DNA of 64,000 nucleotides, from assembly GCA_002205965.3 (NCBI GenBank), contig NADL03000492.1, forward strand, positions 1,116,001-1,180,000. Direction: 5' to 3'. The notes under the pieces are model-generated. The model saw only the letters and a program-made list of their open reading frames with translations. It was not told where the DNA came from and did not search any database. Positions 44,893 through 55,800 of this stretch are shown piece by piece (within the stretch, counting starts at the first letter, position 1; every line of letters starts with the position of its first letter). Position numbers and translations under genes: made by a program. Source of the DNA: Kappaphycus alvarezii. Lineage: Eukaryota > Rhodophyta > Florideophyceae > Gigartinales > Solieriaceae.

Positions 44893-47072
44893 ACACGAGT
44901 CCAGCGTAGTCATTCAAGGTATTTATAGCGACAAAGAAAGATGGAAGTCCCCGTTTTTGTGTGGACTACGGCCAGCTCAATAGAGCCATGAAGCCTGACT
45001 TTTGGCCATTGGCGAAGATCGAGGGACTCTTCAATGACCTCGCGGGCACCAGGGTCTTCACAACGTTGGATCTCTACACGGACTACTGACAGTTGCTGAT
45101 TTCGGAGGAATGCAAGGAGATGACGACATTCGTATGTCGCTATGGAACGTACAAGTTCGAAGTGATACCGTTCGGGTTAATGAACGCACCTTCGACGTTC
45201 CAGACGATGATGGAAGGCGTTCTTCAGGGCTTACCATTCGCAATCGTTTATGTAGATTACGTTTCCATACTCTCCAAAAATATGGTAGAACACTTCTACC
45301 ATTACAAGGAAGTCTCCGAAAGGATTAAGAAGGCAAAAATGAAGGTCGAACTGACCAAGTGCAGCTTCTTTCGCTCTGAGGTGAAGCTGCTCGGCCACGT
45401 CGTCAATGCAGCTAGGGTGAAAGTGGATGGAGATTAGATCAAGGACAGTTGGAGGCTCCAACTCCAAAGAACGTAACCGAGCTCAGGAGTTCTCTCGGTC
45501 TGGTTGGATACTTTCGCAGGTTTATAAGGAATCTCGCAGAAAGGTCAGCAGTGTGGCATGCTGCTACTTCCGTGAAGGAGTCCTTCAAATGGACAGCAAA
45601 GATGAAGTAGGCTTTCGAGGATCTCAAGAAGAACCCAACAAAGCCGCTTGTTCTTTTCTATCTAGAATTTGACTCCCCATTCATTAGTGATAAGGATGCG
45701 TCTTCAGTAGTATTGGGAGTCGTGCTGGCCTAGAGTAAAAAAGATGGAAAGATGCATCCGATTCAAATCGCGCCCCGTACAATGACCGAACAAGAGCGCT
45801 GGTACTCTACCAGCGAAAGAGAAGCGCTTGGTGTCGTTTTCGCATTGGAGAAGTTCCATGTCTATCTACTCTCCGAGAAGCCTTTTGTAATTTACAATGA
45901 TCACCAGACTTTGCAAAGAGCGTTTAAGAAAAAGGATATTCATTGCCGGTTGGCACGTTGGTAAGATCTGATGGCCGATTACAACTTCGAGGTTAAAAAA
46001 TGGGCGGGGTCTTTTAATGGGCTGCTGATTATCTCCCCGTTCAACCCATAGAGAAAGGAGGTAAGGAGGGAGATGAAATTTTGACGGAGGGGTTCGCGGC
46101 CACCGTTCAATGGGCAAACCCTGAGCTATCCGTTTTGGAGCCACAATTGCTGGAACTTGGCAAGGTTCTCGGCGGGGGAGCAGGTTCAAGAAAAAGATCA
46201 GAAGAGAAGAGTCCCTACAAGGCGAAGCGCAAAGAAGTTCATGCTGTGGAACGATACTTTCCTACATATGGAAAAGGATGGCCTTCGAGCCGTGCCGCCT
46301 TCTGGCCAGTGTGCGGAAATCTTGGCTACGTTCCATGAAGGCATAGGACATTGGGACGTGGAATGGACAAGGAAGTTCGTAAGGAATCGTTTCTGGTGGC
46401 CAGGAGTCTATCGCGACATGACGGACAATGTTAGTCCAAGTCTGGGGAAGAAATGAAGAGTAAGGGGAAGGAGAAGAATTTCGAGGTAGGAGATGAAGTG
46501 CTAGGGGCACATGGTCTTGCGTTTAATAAGAACCAAAAACGGGCCCCATTTGATTCGTATTTCTACGATCCTTGCATCGTGAGCAAGGCTGATCAACCGC
46601 GGTACGAGTTGGTTTCGTCTACCGCTTGCGTCACGCGCCAGGAATTTACTCTCGTAAGCAATTCAGATATTGGAAGCGTCTTACTCACTTACCCCAACAT
46701 TAGTGTGGGAAGGGGAAAGCAAGGGAGAAAGGTGGATAGGAGGGAAGTTGCCACCGGGATTCGGGGTTTGTCGAAAAGAAAGAAAGAAGTGGAGATGCGG
46801 GAGAGAAAGAAGAAGAAACCAGGGAATGCCACCGTACCATGCTGCGACCCCTTGCGACTCACGCCGCGATCCGACGAAACGGCATCACGTACACCACCCT
46901 ACGACCACGCAAACTGCGACGCTGCCCGAGACAACCTGCATTTACCGGTGGTTAGGGACCGCACTTCAGTCGTTCGCTGTTGTCGGTAGGAGGCAGCAGT
47001 GGGCAGAAATCGCAGGGCGGGCATGGAGAACTGTTGTCAGAGGGCGGCGTGATGAGAAAGGCGCAGCGGAGC

Positions 47073-47335
47073 ACCTGGAGAGGCAGGAGTTTGTGTATCC
47101 AGGAGCACTGTGTGTGCTGGAGCGCCTAAGATGGCAGCAGTTTGTCGAGGTAGGAGCGCCTGGTGTGGCAGGAGTTTGGGAATCCAGGAGTGCTGTGTGT
47201 GCCGGAGCGCCTGGAATGGCAGGATTTCCAGGAGCGCTGTGTGCGCAGAAGAGCCTGAGGTGACAGAAGTTTGTCGAGGTAGGAGCGCTGTATGTGAATG
47301 AGCTTTTGAGGAGGTTGGAGCGCTGGTAGAGGTCG
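47073..47335 (+). repeat. Imperfect tandem repeats, about 45-50 bp units
   Basis: Five to six units built around GGAGCGCCTGG...TGGCAGGAGTTTG, alternating with GTCGAGGTA or ATCCAGGAGCGCTGTGTGTG. They lie between the gypsy integrase end and the polypurine tract, a place where gypsy elements often carry variable repeats. Confidence 0.6.
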
Positions 47336-47655
47336 AGGTTTGGGAGCCGGAAGTTCGCGTAGGCCGTGGTGTTGGAGGGATCGAAGCGCAGTGGATTCAG
47401 AACTGTGCTGCATTCAAAAGAAAAGAAAAAAGAAAAGAAAGGGGGATTTGCAGCTGTACGCCTGAGAGTGGCATACAATCAGGCGGGGCCATATCGTCGG
47501 GACAAGTGTCCCGACGAGAGGCGCAGGCTAGTTCGCCACTGTATGCACAAGTACCTCATCCTTATACAAAAGGAGACCGGAGGTGACGCTTAGAGTTAGA
47601 GAAAACAAAGGCAGCGGTTACGCTTGGCACAGGAAGGAAGTAAAAGTACAACTAT

Positions 47656-48466
47656 TTCAACGCCTTAAAAAAGGCCAGGGAATGGCAGTGCGTTTTAACG
47701 ATACTACCGGAATATGCACACTTGTGTTAGGCAGATAGCCAATACGGGGTGTAAGCTAAACTGAATCAACGTTTCAGAGCATAAATGCTTACCCCTATTT
47801 CAGTTTGAGAAGCATGTCACAAGTATGATGAAAGCGATAGGGTGTGATGCAAGTGCTCCACAAACCTCCCGTAAGCAATATAGAGCGCTAGCGTTGCTCT
47901 GTGTTTTTCTCTGGCACATGTCTACTGGTTCCAGTTGGAAGGATTTAGAGCTCATGCTCGGTAAACAAGCATCCTAGTTATCGGAGTGTCTTAGGAAACC
48001 GTAGAAGGCGTCCTTAGCATAAAAAGAAATTTCATTTACAGAGATCAAATCACTGCTCTGCTAGTACCGAAGATTGCTATGTATGCCGCTGAATTGTACG
48101 AGAAAGAGAACGCTCTCGATAATTCAGTTGGTTCATAAATGGAATTGATGGTGGAATTTTTCCTTTAGGATTAGCGGTAGTGCAGAAAGTTGTATATTAA
48201 AGCCATGAAAGGAAGCATACTGTCAAGTTGTAAGCTTTATCCACACTGGGCGGTATGTATCTCCACTGTTACGGAGCTCTGGAAGAAGGCATGAATATTC
48301 CATCTATGTGAGGTTAAATCTAGATTGAATACCGGAGAATGACTTGGAACATAGTGAACAACACTACCGCATCTTTGCAGAAAGACTTTAAAACTGGAGA
48401 AGCATCCTGAATATTCCGTTTCAAGAGTCGTGCCCAAATCAGGATCAGACGTCATAAAAGGCAGCA
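47656..48466. other. No recognised gene
   Basis: Nothing recognised on either strand after the gypsy 3' LTR. Confidence 0.3.
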
Positions 48467-48838
48467 ATGTCAGGGAGCCGCTTGAATTTTGAGCGGAAGC
48501 TAGAGAAGATGAAACTATACGGGAAAAGTATGGAATTTAAAAGGAAGATAAATATCAAAGAGAGCCCGGTCGGTACGCTTGATGTATCTGCGATGCTAAT
48601 TACTAACATGAGGAAATATCTGTACCCTCACCAGATACCACTGCTCTTCCGCTGTATACCGCCGTCTCTTGATACGTATATTGTGAAAGTGGAGAAAGGA
48701 GGGAGTCCAGGGGGTCAATTAACCCCCTTTGGTGGGTGGGGTGTAATTGGATTTGGGGGCGAAATGTCCAAGGGAGAGGGTTCAGGGGTTTATGGTCCGC
48801 TACTCAAGCGGATACCACGCTTTTTTGGTAGTAAATAA
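48467..48838 (+). CDS. Unrecognised 123-aa ORF
   Basis: Open frame from ATG to TAA. The N-terminal half is basic and helical (FERKLEKMKLYGKSMEFKRK); the C-terminal part is Gly-rich (GGWGVIGFGGEMSKGEGSGV). No known domain, signal peptide or membrane segment. The Gly-rich part coincides with a T/G-rich DNA stretch, so a chance frame is quite possible. Confidence 0.2.
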   Translation: MSGSRLNFERKLEKMKLYGKSMEFKRKINIKESPVGTLDVSAMLITNMRKYLYPHQIPLLFRCIPPSLDTYIVKVEKGGSPGGQLTPFGGWGVIGFGGEMSKGEGSGVYGPLLKRIPRFFGSK

Positions 48839-48947
48839 CCGCGTTATAGATTCTCAAGAAACTTCTTAACTGGTTAAAGAGGCTTTGCAGCTAGTACAAT
48901 ACTTCATGTTGTTTCCTGTAGTAGCGCTCGGTTAAGCGGTCAGATGC

Positions 48948-49607
48948 TCAAGTTACGTCTGGCCACAGCTTCGAGTTTCTGACTGCGTTCTCCTCCGTAT
49001 TTTGCGCCAGCTCGCTTCTCTTTCTCGAACAGCTCGCGCTCAGAGTACATATTATCGTTCCTAATTTTCGCACTCGAATCATCAGCACAACGAAGTGTTT
49101 CACGGAAATGAGCCATTCGTCTCCTTTTGTTTCCTTTCTACGCTCTGACATGTCGTTACGCGCTTACTGAATCTCTCTCAGCAGCTCTTTCGCCTCCCAG
49201 ACCTCCCTTCCGACACTGATGTAGCTCTCAGCGGTATCTCGCTCGTTTACACGCGCCCAAATGAGTCTGCAACGATCCAGCACGGTCCTACAGATCACCA
49301 TACACGCGAAGCTCTTAGGCAAAATGAAGTTTGGAGCTTCTATTTAGAAGCCCTCTCCCATTTCTTTTTGCATAATTACATAAGCCATCGCAGCATGGAC
49401 TTTGCGCAAGATGACCATATCATCTACAAGAGTGAATTTGGAGCGGCGGAAGATGCGCGGTGAAGTGCAGGAATGGTAGGGCGGCTGGCGCTTGCGCGAA
49501 TAGTTGGAGGATGGGAACTCAGTGGGGGCTGAGATAGGGACAGGTATCGCGGGGTCAGTGGAAAGTGGAGCTGGCTTCGGCGCCGGGGTTTAGGGAGATG
49601 ACCGCAT
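48948..49607 (-). pseudogene. 219-codon frame with three in-frame TAA codons, family unknown
   Basis: One minus-strand frame from ATG at 49607 to 48948 reads as protein throughout, with TAA at codons 6, 88 and 148 only. Residues 7-50 are Pro-rich (APKPAPLSTDPAIPVPISAP); then come FRRSKFTLVDDMVILRKVH, AMAYVIMQKEMG, FILPKSFACMVICRTVLDRC, ARVNERDTAESYISVGREVW and a basic tail (MSERRKETKGDEWL). Three stops in 219 codons is far fewer than chance in the other frames here. Each TAA is one C-to-T change from CAA (Gln), a RIP-like direction. I do not recognise the family. It could also be a transposon-borne ORF. Confidence 0.45.
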
Positions 49608-50018
49608 AGAGATGGACGGTGATATTTCAGTCAAAAAGGTACAGGTGGGTAAAGAGTTCCTCTCTTTTTCGAGGGAAGTGCTGGTTTACTATGCTTTTTG
49701 TGACTAAAGTGACTTTTTGTGAAAATGCCATATTTCTGAATTCATTCTCACGACTGGAAGAGCTATTCTGCATCTTTGCAACGTGTCATCTCTGCGATTG
49801 TTAAGTTTCTCAGGATAATAGCGGAATTTTCTAACCTTGATCTATTTAGTGTCCTTAATTCGATACAGGAATGGTCCTATCGCGTCGTTTCTTTACAACG
49901 TAACACTACAGACTTTTCTTTGATTAACCAACATTCACTTAAAAACGTACATTTGAAATTTCGCCTGCGAAGATTCCGGCCCCGTTTTTCTTTGTCTCAC
50001 GAAAAAGGATCCGTAGGG
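49608..50018. other. No recognised gene
   Basis: Unassigned; becomes AT-richer toward the right. Confidence 0.3.
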
Positions 50019-50442
50019 TTGAGTTACTGTGAGCAGTGCAAATGTTGGGAGTTTTATGAATTTTCGTTCAAACAATGATTCAGGATATATAGTATTGGGC
50101 CATTAAAGAATAATTTATACAATCGAGAAAATAGCTGGTAGCCTGCTCAAAAAACAAGCCGCGTTGGTGGTGACCATGAATTCGGCCTGTAGACAGATAA
50201 TAGCCCTCACCCTGTAGTACTGGTCCACAGCTCGGCCGAATACAGATCGTGCCACTTCCTTTATCGTAGAGAAAGAATCGGGATGCCACGTTCAGGGCGT
50301 GGAGACAGGAAACAGTGAAGATAATTTTCCTATCGGGTAGCCTAGCTGTGAACCTCTGATACTTTCGTAGCTTGTCAACCTGAGCTGCGTTCAAACTCTT
50401 GAGTGGGTTAAAGGTTCTCATCCTAAGGTCAAGAGGGTTCAA
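50019..50442 (-). pseudogene. HPDAF-family remnant with attached tail
   Basis: Tail repeat at 50019-50085, then minus-strand coding remains up to about 50442. An open frame begins MRTFNPLKSLNAAQVDKLRK (ATG near 50421). The conserved core, in another frame, reads VARSVFGRAVDQYYRVRAII and VTTNAACFL, so the frame has shifted relative to the family. DNA similarity to 38.35-38.57 kb is continuous across the core. The FNPL.SLN.A motif also appears near 35.45 kb. Function unknown. Confidence 0.45.
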
Positions 50443-50827
50443 TGAGTTCTAAAAAGGAAAACTGAAGTAACCAGTGCCGCTGGTTACGCACGTTTCCCTG
50501 ATATCCGTCATCTTCTTGTGTTCCCCGTGCGACGAGGGGTTGATGGAGGGATGCTCTCCTCCGAGGGTCAGATATTTACTCGGTGAAGAGACCTTCTCAT
50601 CGTAGCAGTCGATCCTCTGAGAGTCGTACTCGAAATTGATAAGCCGGGCAAGGTTGATTTACAGGGTTCTGGACACCAGACCCTTAGGCATAGGGATTCA
50701 TAGTGAAACATCTGTGATAGTAAAATATAAAAGCATTAAATAATCCCTTGGTCAGAAGACGCTAGCGACAGAGATACTGCAGAAGAAAGTTGTGGTTTTT
50801 CGGAGAATTAAAGTTGGTCTTTCTGCC
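50443..50827. other. No recognised gene
   Basis: Nothing assigned between the HPDAF remnant and family R copy 3. Confidence 0.3.
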
Positions 50828-51780
50828 GATCAATGCGCGGTGCGCAGGTTTTCTCTTCGAAGTAAGAGCTTCCGTAGGAAGATGAGGAAACTACCGCACA
50901 CATAGAAAGACTAACAGCGAGTTTGCCATCCCTCTTTCTATGCAAGCACCCTACGATGGAGCAACAAAGCTCGCAGATGGCGAGCTGAAGCTAGGTCGGT
51001 AGAGTGGGGCTGATCCCTTGGACTGCTGGACGGTATAATATTCATCCGAGTTTTAAAGGCGGATCGTAATTTGCGTAATGCTACAACCTTTCGAAAAATC
51101 GGATCAGAATCGGCTAGAAATGAGGTCACAAGTAATGTAGAATAGGGCAACAAAAGATGTAAAGATAGGTTAGGAGCGCTGCGTATCTCCTATATCTATT
51201 TATAGGTCGGGGTTAGGGGCGCCAATGATGATTAAATGAAACAGAAGAAAAATAAAAGGGGCACCAAAACATGTAATAGATAAAGGAAACAGAGGGAAAC
51301 CGGGCGGATAAACGTGGCTATAGCCAAATTCTCCGTTGGCAAGGAGTTGAAGAGGCAATAGTTGGGTGTCAAGTTCAGAGCCAACGTCATAATGTTTGTT
51401 TATTCGAGAGCCCTAGTGGCCACATGTGTATCAATAATCGTCAGCCAGGGTAGAAATATCTAATTAGGCCAGTTACGTAAAGTAAATATAAGCCAAGGGA
51501 TGTCTATAGGTCACTACTTGGCCCAGTGGATGTCTTTCACCTGCTAAACTACCAGGTCCTAGTTAGGGGCAGAGTGGTCTGGACCACGCACCATGTAGTC
51601 CACACGGGTGATTATAAAATACCATAACAAATGGTTGTTCACGGTCGACAGATTTGCCCACACTGCACATTACAGTACATGTTAGCATTGGGTGGACTGG
51701 TCGAAAATTATATAAAACAAAGCTCAAAAACATCAGCTCTGTCAGTTGCAATTCAGTCCGAGTACCAATTGAATTACACT
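50828..51780 (-). repeat. Family R repeat, copy 3
   Basis: Reverse copy of the repeat at 14148-15143. Matches include GGCTATAGCCAAATTCTCC-type sequence (about 51320 on the reverse strand), TGGCCACTAGGGCTCTCG near 51410, a GGACTGCTGGACGGTAT segment near 51018, and GCAAGCACCCTACGATG near 50942. Ends are worn: AATGCGCGG at the left, AATTACACT at the right. Confidence 0.55.
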
Positions 51781-52599
51781 CTCGATGAAGTTTTCAAAGC
51801 CTTTTTGTGATAATAATTCAAGAAGGTGATGCCCTAGTGGAGACCCTGTCATTTCGGCAGCTGATCTATCAAGCTGTGTTTACTGTATTTTTGGAGCGAC
51901 TTGACTTAATGAAAGTCCCACTCGGGTTTGCTGGCCCCCAACTTCTCCCATCATTTCTTTCGATCTCTCATATGGAATTTCAAATGTTCGAGTACTGTAT
52001 TTTAGCACTAATACAGTGTCCGTGCCAGCAACACACGGCTACTATACAGTGAAAAGCATTTTTCTGGAAAAATGAAGAAAAAGTTTGGTATTATAGCTCC
52101 AGATCAGCAAGCGCTGCATTTCAGCTCAGCCAGTGCAGCTTGATAGCTCAGCTAGTTCATCCAGCGCAATGTATCCACGCTGAAAATTCTGACATAAGAG
52201 GACTCCCGGTTCAAGCAATGAGGCTTAAAAAATTATTTGAACCGTACCGATAAATTTTGGGTACTTTTGGAAGTTTTAAAAACAGCTTTGGGGGACATTG
52301 GACCCCTTTTTTGGCTCCAGAGAGTTTTATTGAGGCTTAGGGGACTTTTATGCGGCAGTCTACCAAGGGAAGCTCTCCCCACACTGCTATGTGGACTGCG
52401 CCAGTCAGTTACTTTTGCGTGGGAGGGTTAGAGCAAAATATGATGTAACGAGGCCTTTCAATAGGGTCGACAGATGAGCTACATTGGGTGAAATCCGGTT
52501 TGGCTTCCTTTTAGGTTGCCAAGTCGATCACTGCAAACGGCAAAAATCGCTCATACTTCTTGTTTATTTGGAAGCTAAAAGCGATAAAGCCTTATACAA
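51781..52599. other. No recognised gene
   Basis: Unassigned. Around 52085-52150 CAGCTCAG/CAGCTTGA words recur. GC begins to fall here. Confidence 0.3.
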
Positions 52600-52847
52600 C
52601 GATCTCCTTGTCTAAATGCCACGATCGGTTGCCAGCCGAGCTTTGGAAAAATTCTCTACGGCTATAGAAATTCTAATTCGACAAAATTACGAGTTTATGG
52701 TCACGTCCGACGAAGATTGCTTATTTAATGGGTTACAAGCTAGTTCTTAGTTGGTAGATATGCTCTTTGATTCGTACTTTAAATCAAGAGTCATGATTTT
52801 AAAGCATGTTCATAGTACTCACAATATTCGAACCACTCGCAGGAAAC
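52600..52847 (+). pseudogene. HPDAF-family remnant with attached tail
   Basis: Plus-strand remnant: RSVASRALEKFSTAIEILIR near 52625, then FMVTSDEDCLFNGL near 52690, followed at the usual distance by the tail repeat (52791-52847, GATTTTAAAGCATGTTCAT...CCACTCGCAGG). It is AT-shifted compared with the other copies, as is the block it introduces. Confidence 0.5.
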
Positions 52848-55800
52848 TATTCTTACTTTTCACATTCACTAGGATATTTTTCGTTTCATACAAACGCGCC
52901 TGAGCATCTTCATTTTGTACTCTGATTACATAGCTAGACCTGATTGTGAAACATTATACGGGACGGAAATTGATCAATCAGTTCGCTTACAACTGTAATT
53001 TTAGACCTCTGGCTGGTTATTACCCGAAAAATGCTCAACTATGATAAGTTGAACCTATCTGCATTAAAACTACCACAATTTTTAATGTGGTAGTTTTATA
53101 TTTTTTTGCTTTGAAAATTTAGTGACATACCCTTGAAGTGTCATGAAGACCATTGTTAGATTATATAGTATCTTGTAAAGGTCTGTTCATTTGCATAAAG
53201 AAACTTGTTCGAGACTCATTACTCCTTTAACCAACAATAGTTGCTAGCGGTGGCATGAATTTCATTAGCAACTATTAAATTTTACTTTAGTTTAGGTACT
53301 GAGCAGCGAAAGATTAGAAGAATGAGTTTAGTTGTATCGAGTTACGGCGGAGGTAACTGAATAAAATGCAATGTTTTCAAAACAATACCGTAGTTGTTCG
53401 AAGTTTTCATTTGAAACGGGGAACTTGTTTGGGTCAACTCGAATTGGGCTCCAAAAAAATCTCACACATCTGCCGCCTCTCTATTTTGGACTTAATTTAA
53501 TCCTCCAAACTCACTGCTTTCCGAAGTCAAACTTGGAGATGTTGAAACTTATAGATTCTTTATTATGATCAAGACCGGAATGTAAGAGTGCGACTGAAAA
53601 GTTCACTATTTTCACATAAAAAATGAATGAAATTTAATACAATTTCTTGCTAAGTTTGCGTACTGGGCTCCTAATTTACTTTTTTAGAATCGTTAACGTT
53701 CTTTACAAATAACCTACTACTAGTAGAATAGTTGATGAGAATCTTAAGGCTTTGAATGAACACGGTTTTCCCCGTATCTATCTTAAAACTGCAACGAAAA
53801 CTTGGGGAACTTTGAACGAATCTATGTTTTCTTGTACATAAAGCTTGTTTTTATAGGTTATTATAGCTGGAAAAAACTTTAGTTTCTTTCCGGAGTACAT
53901 TCTTCAGCATAAACCAATTGACATATAAATTCCAATTTCACTAATGAGCAGTCATTGTTCTAAAGATACTATTGCCTCCAAGATTTTAAAGCTTGTTCAT
54001 GCCACTGCCTATACATAACCACCAGGAAAATCGCTTTCGAACTGTTTCTCCCTTTTTATTAGTTTCTATGCTACTTGGTATTATAACTGCTTCTTAGTTT
54101 TGAAGGAGATCGAAAGATGTGATTCACCAATTCCTTTCTTGAGTTTGGAACATAATGAAATTCATAACCAATACCATCCTTGCAGTGGATGTATTAGCGG
54201 CTTCTGTAACAATTAATGCTACAAAGTCTATTTCCAATGCCAGAAATGAACTTATTTTTTCCAGCATTCACCTTTAATTCCTTTGCAGACTCGAAAGAAT
54301 TATTAAAATTCCTTTCTATTCGGAAGAAATCAGCAAAAGAAATAATTCCTCTGAGAATGTCTATTTACTACGACAAGAGCGGTGGAAATTGAACCATGAT
54401 CTCAAACATTAATTCCATTGCTAACATTTTCAAAAAGCAGATAGTATTCTCCTTGCAGTATAACCGGTGAAAAATTATCCCATTTAGTTACAGTTTGACC
54501 TAACTTCCTTGAAATGTAATAGATAGGTACTCAGTAGTTAATTTCCACTGAAAATTCGAATAGGAAAGCTTTGGATAACAGAGAAGCACTTTGAATATTT
54601 GCATTTCATAAATATTTAACCTCTTGCGCTCACAACACTTTCATTCGCAGTTAAATCGTGTTCCTACGCTAGTATGAATCATATCGTTTAGCTTTGAATT
54701 TTCCTAATTTCCAAACTATCTATTTAAGAGTTTCCGTAGAGAATTAGATAAAAAGGAAACTTTTTTAAAAAAAGTTTTGCATCATCGAAATGATTATGCC
54801 CAGAAATCACCTAAAATGCCCTTCTTGTACATATTACCCTGCCAGTTTCCGTTACTAAGGATTTAAAACTATACTTATAAACCAGTGCAATTTATGATAG
54901 GAGCTCATATTTAAAAAATACTCATACAACTTTGTACCGGGCCAATGAGAAGAACCCTTCATGGCAATCTCGCTTGGTTCATGAAATTTCTTACACCTCA
55001 ACAACCAGCGGTCGATTTGTTCTTTCTTCACAATTGGACCAATGTAACCTTGCCATCACGTTCAGTAATTTTAGATTCTCTGATGGATGGTATATGAGAA
55101 TGAAGGACCTTGGGATTTCACACATTTAGGAACTCTTTCCGAGAATACCTCTGAATTCAATAATGTTTGCTTGCAGATTTACTCTGGTGTCGTTGAGTAA
55201 TATTTCTTTATAAAACCTCGTTTGACGCTCCATCGTTTTTATTGAAATCATAACCAAGCAGTTTAGCCATCGATCAACCTTTTGGCGATCAACTCTCCAC
55301 AAGCACGCATTTTGTAATATTTCACAACCCGACCGTTGATGTCATTTTCAGTGATACCGAAGAAAAATATCACTTTCTACGTTTTCGTTTTCAAAAAAAA
55401 TTAATTGGATACATAATCCATAAATCCCTCTACATCTGCCTCAAAGCAAATTTGTGGCATATCAGCAGTAAAATTCTAAACATAGGAATTCTGCACTATT
55501 TTCATATGACCAAAAATCTATTAAAATTTCAAGATATTTTGGTGCCAGAATGTATGGTTTTGAATCATAACCAGGAAGGAGAAAGTAACTTACACTACAG
55601 CAGATGTAGTGTGGCATGAATGATGTGAATTTCAGGCTATTTTTTCAGTAAGCATGAATATTAAACAGAACCAAATTATTAACAAAAAATTTATTCATAA
55701 ATGGATCAAGCGACTGAGCTAAAATATTCCAGCATCCTTTTTTTAGAATCATGTGATGTGTAGAATGCATATATGAACATTTAAAATTTATCAAAAGCTG

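Larger units (their letters stand above)
41776..47655 (+). mobile_element. Ty3/gypsy fossil, about 5.9 kb, with short LTRs
   Basis: Parts in order: 5' LTR (about 41776-41990), gag (about 42030-42450), a CCHC zinc-knuckle-like segment (CKFCRRRSHSGGTCW, about 42784), retropepsin (ALLDTGAVPNLMS, about 43372), RT interrupted by family R copy 2 (44084-44892) and resuming with FCVDYGQLNRAMKP-type sequence, TLDLYTDY, then PFGLMNAPSTFQTMM (about 45172), RNase H with SEREALGVVFALEKF (about 45815), and the integrase zinc-binding region (EGIGHWDVEW...RFWWPG, about 46340). A polypurine tract is at 47416-47445 and a 3' LTR at about 47455-47655. The LTRs share TGTCCCGACGAGAGGCGCAG and 100 further bases. 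RT before integrase makes it Ty3/gypsy. Broken in many places; old. Confidence 0.85.
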
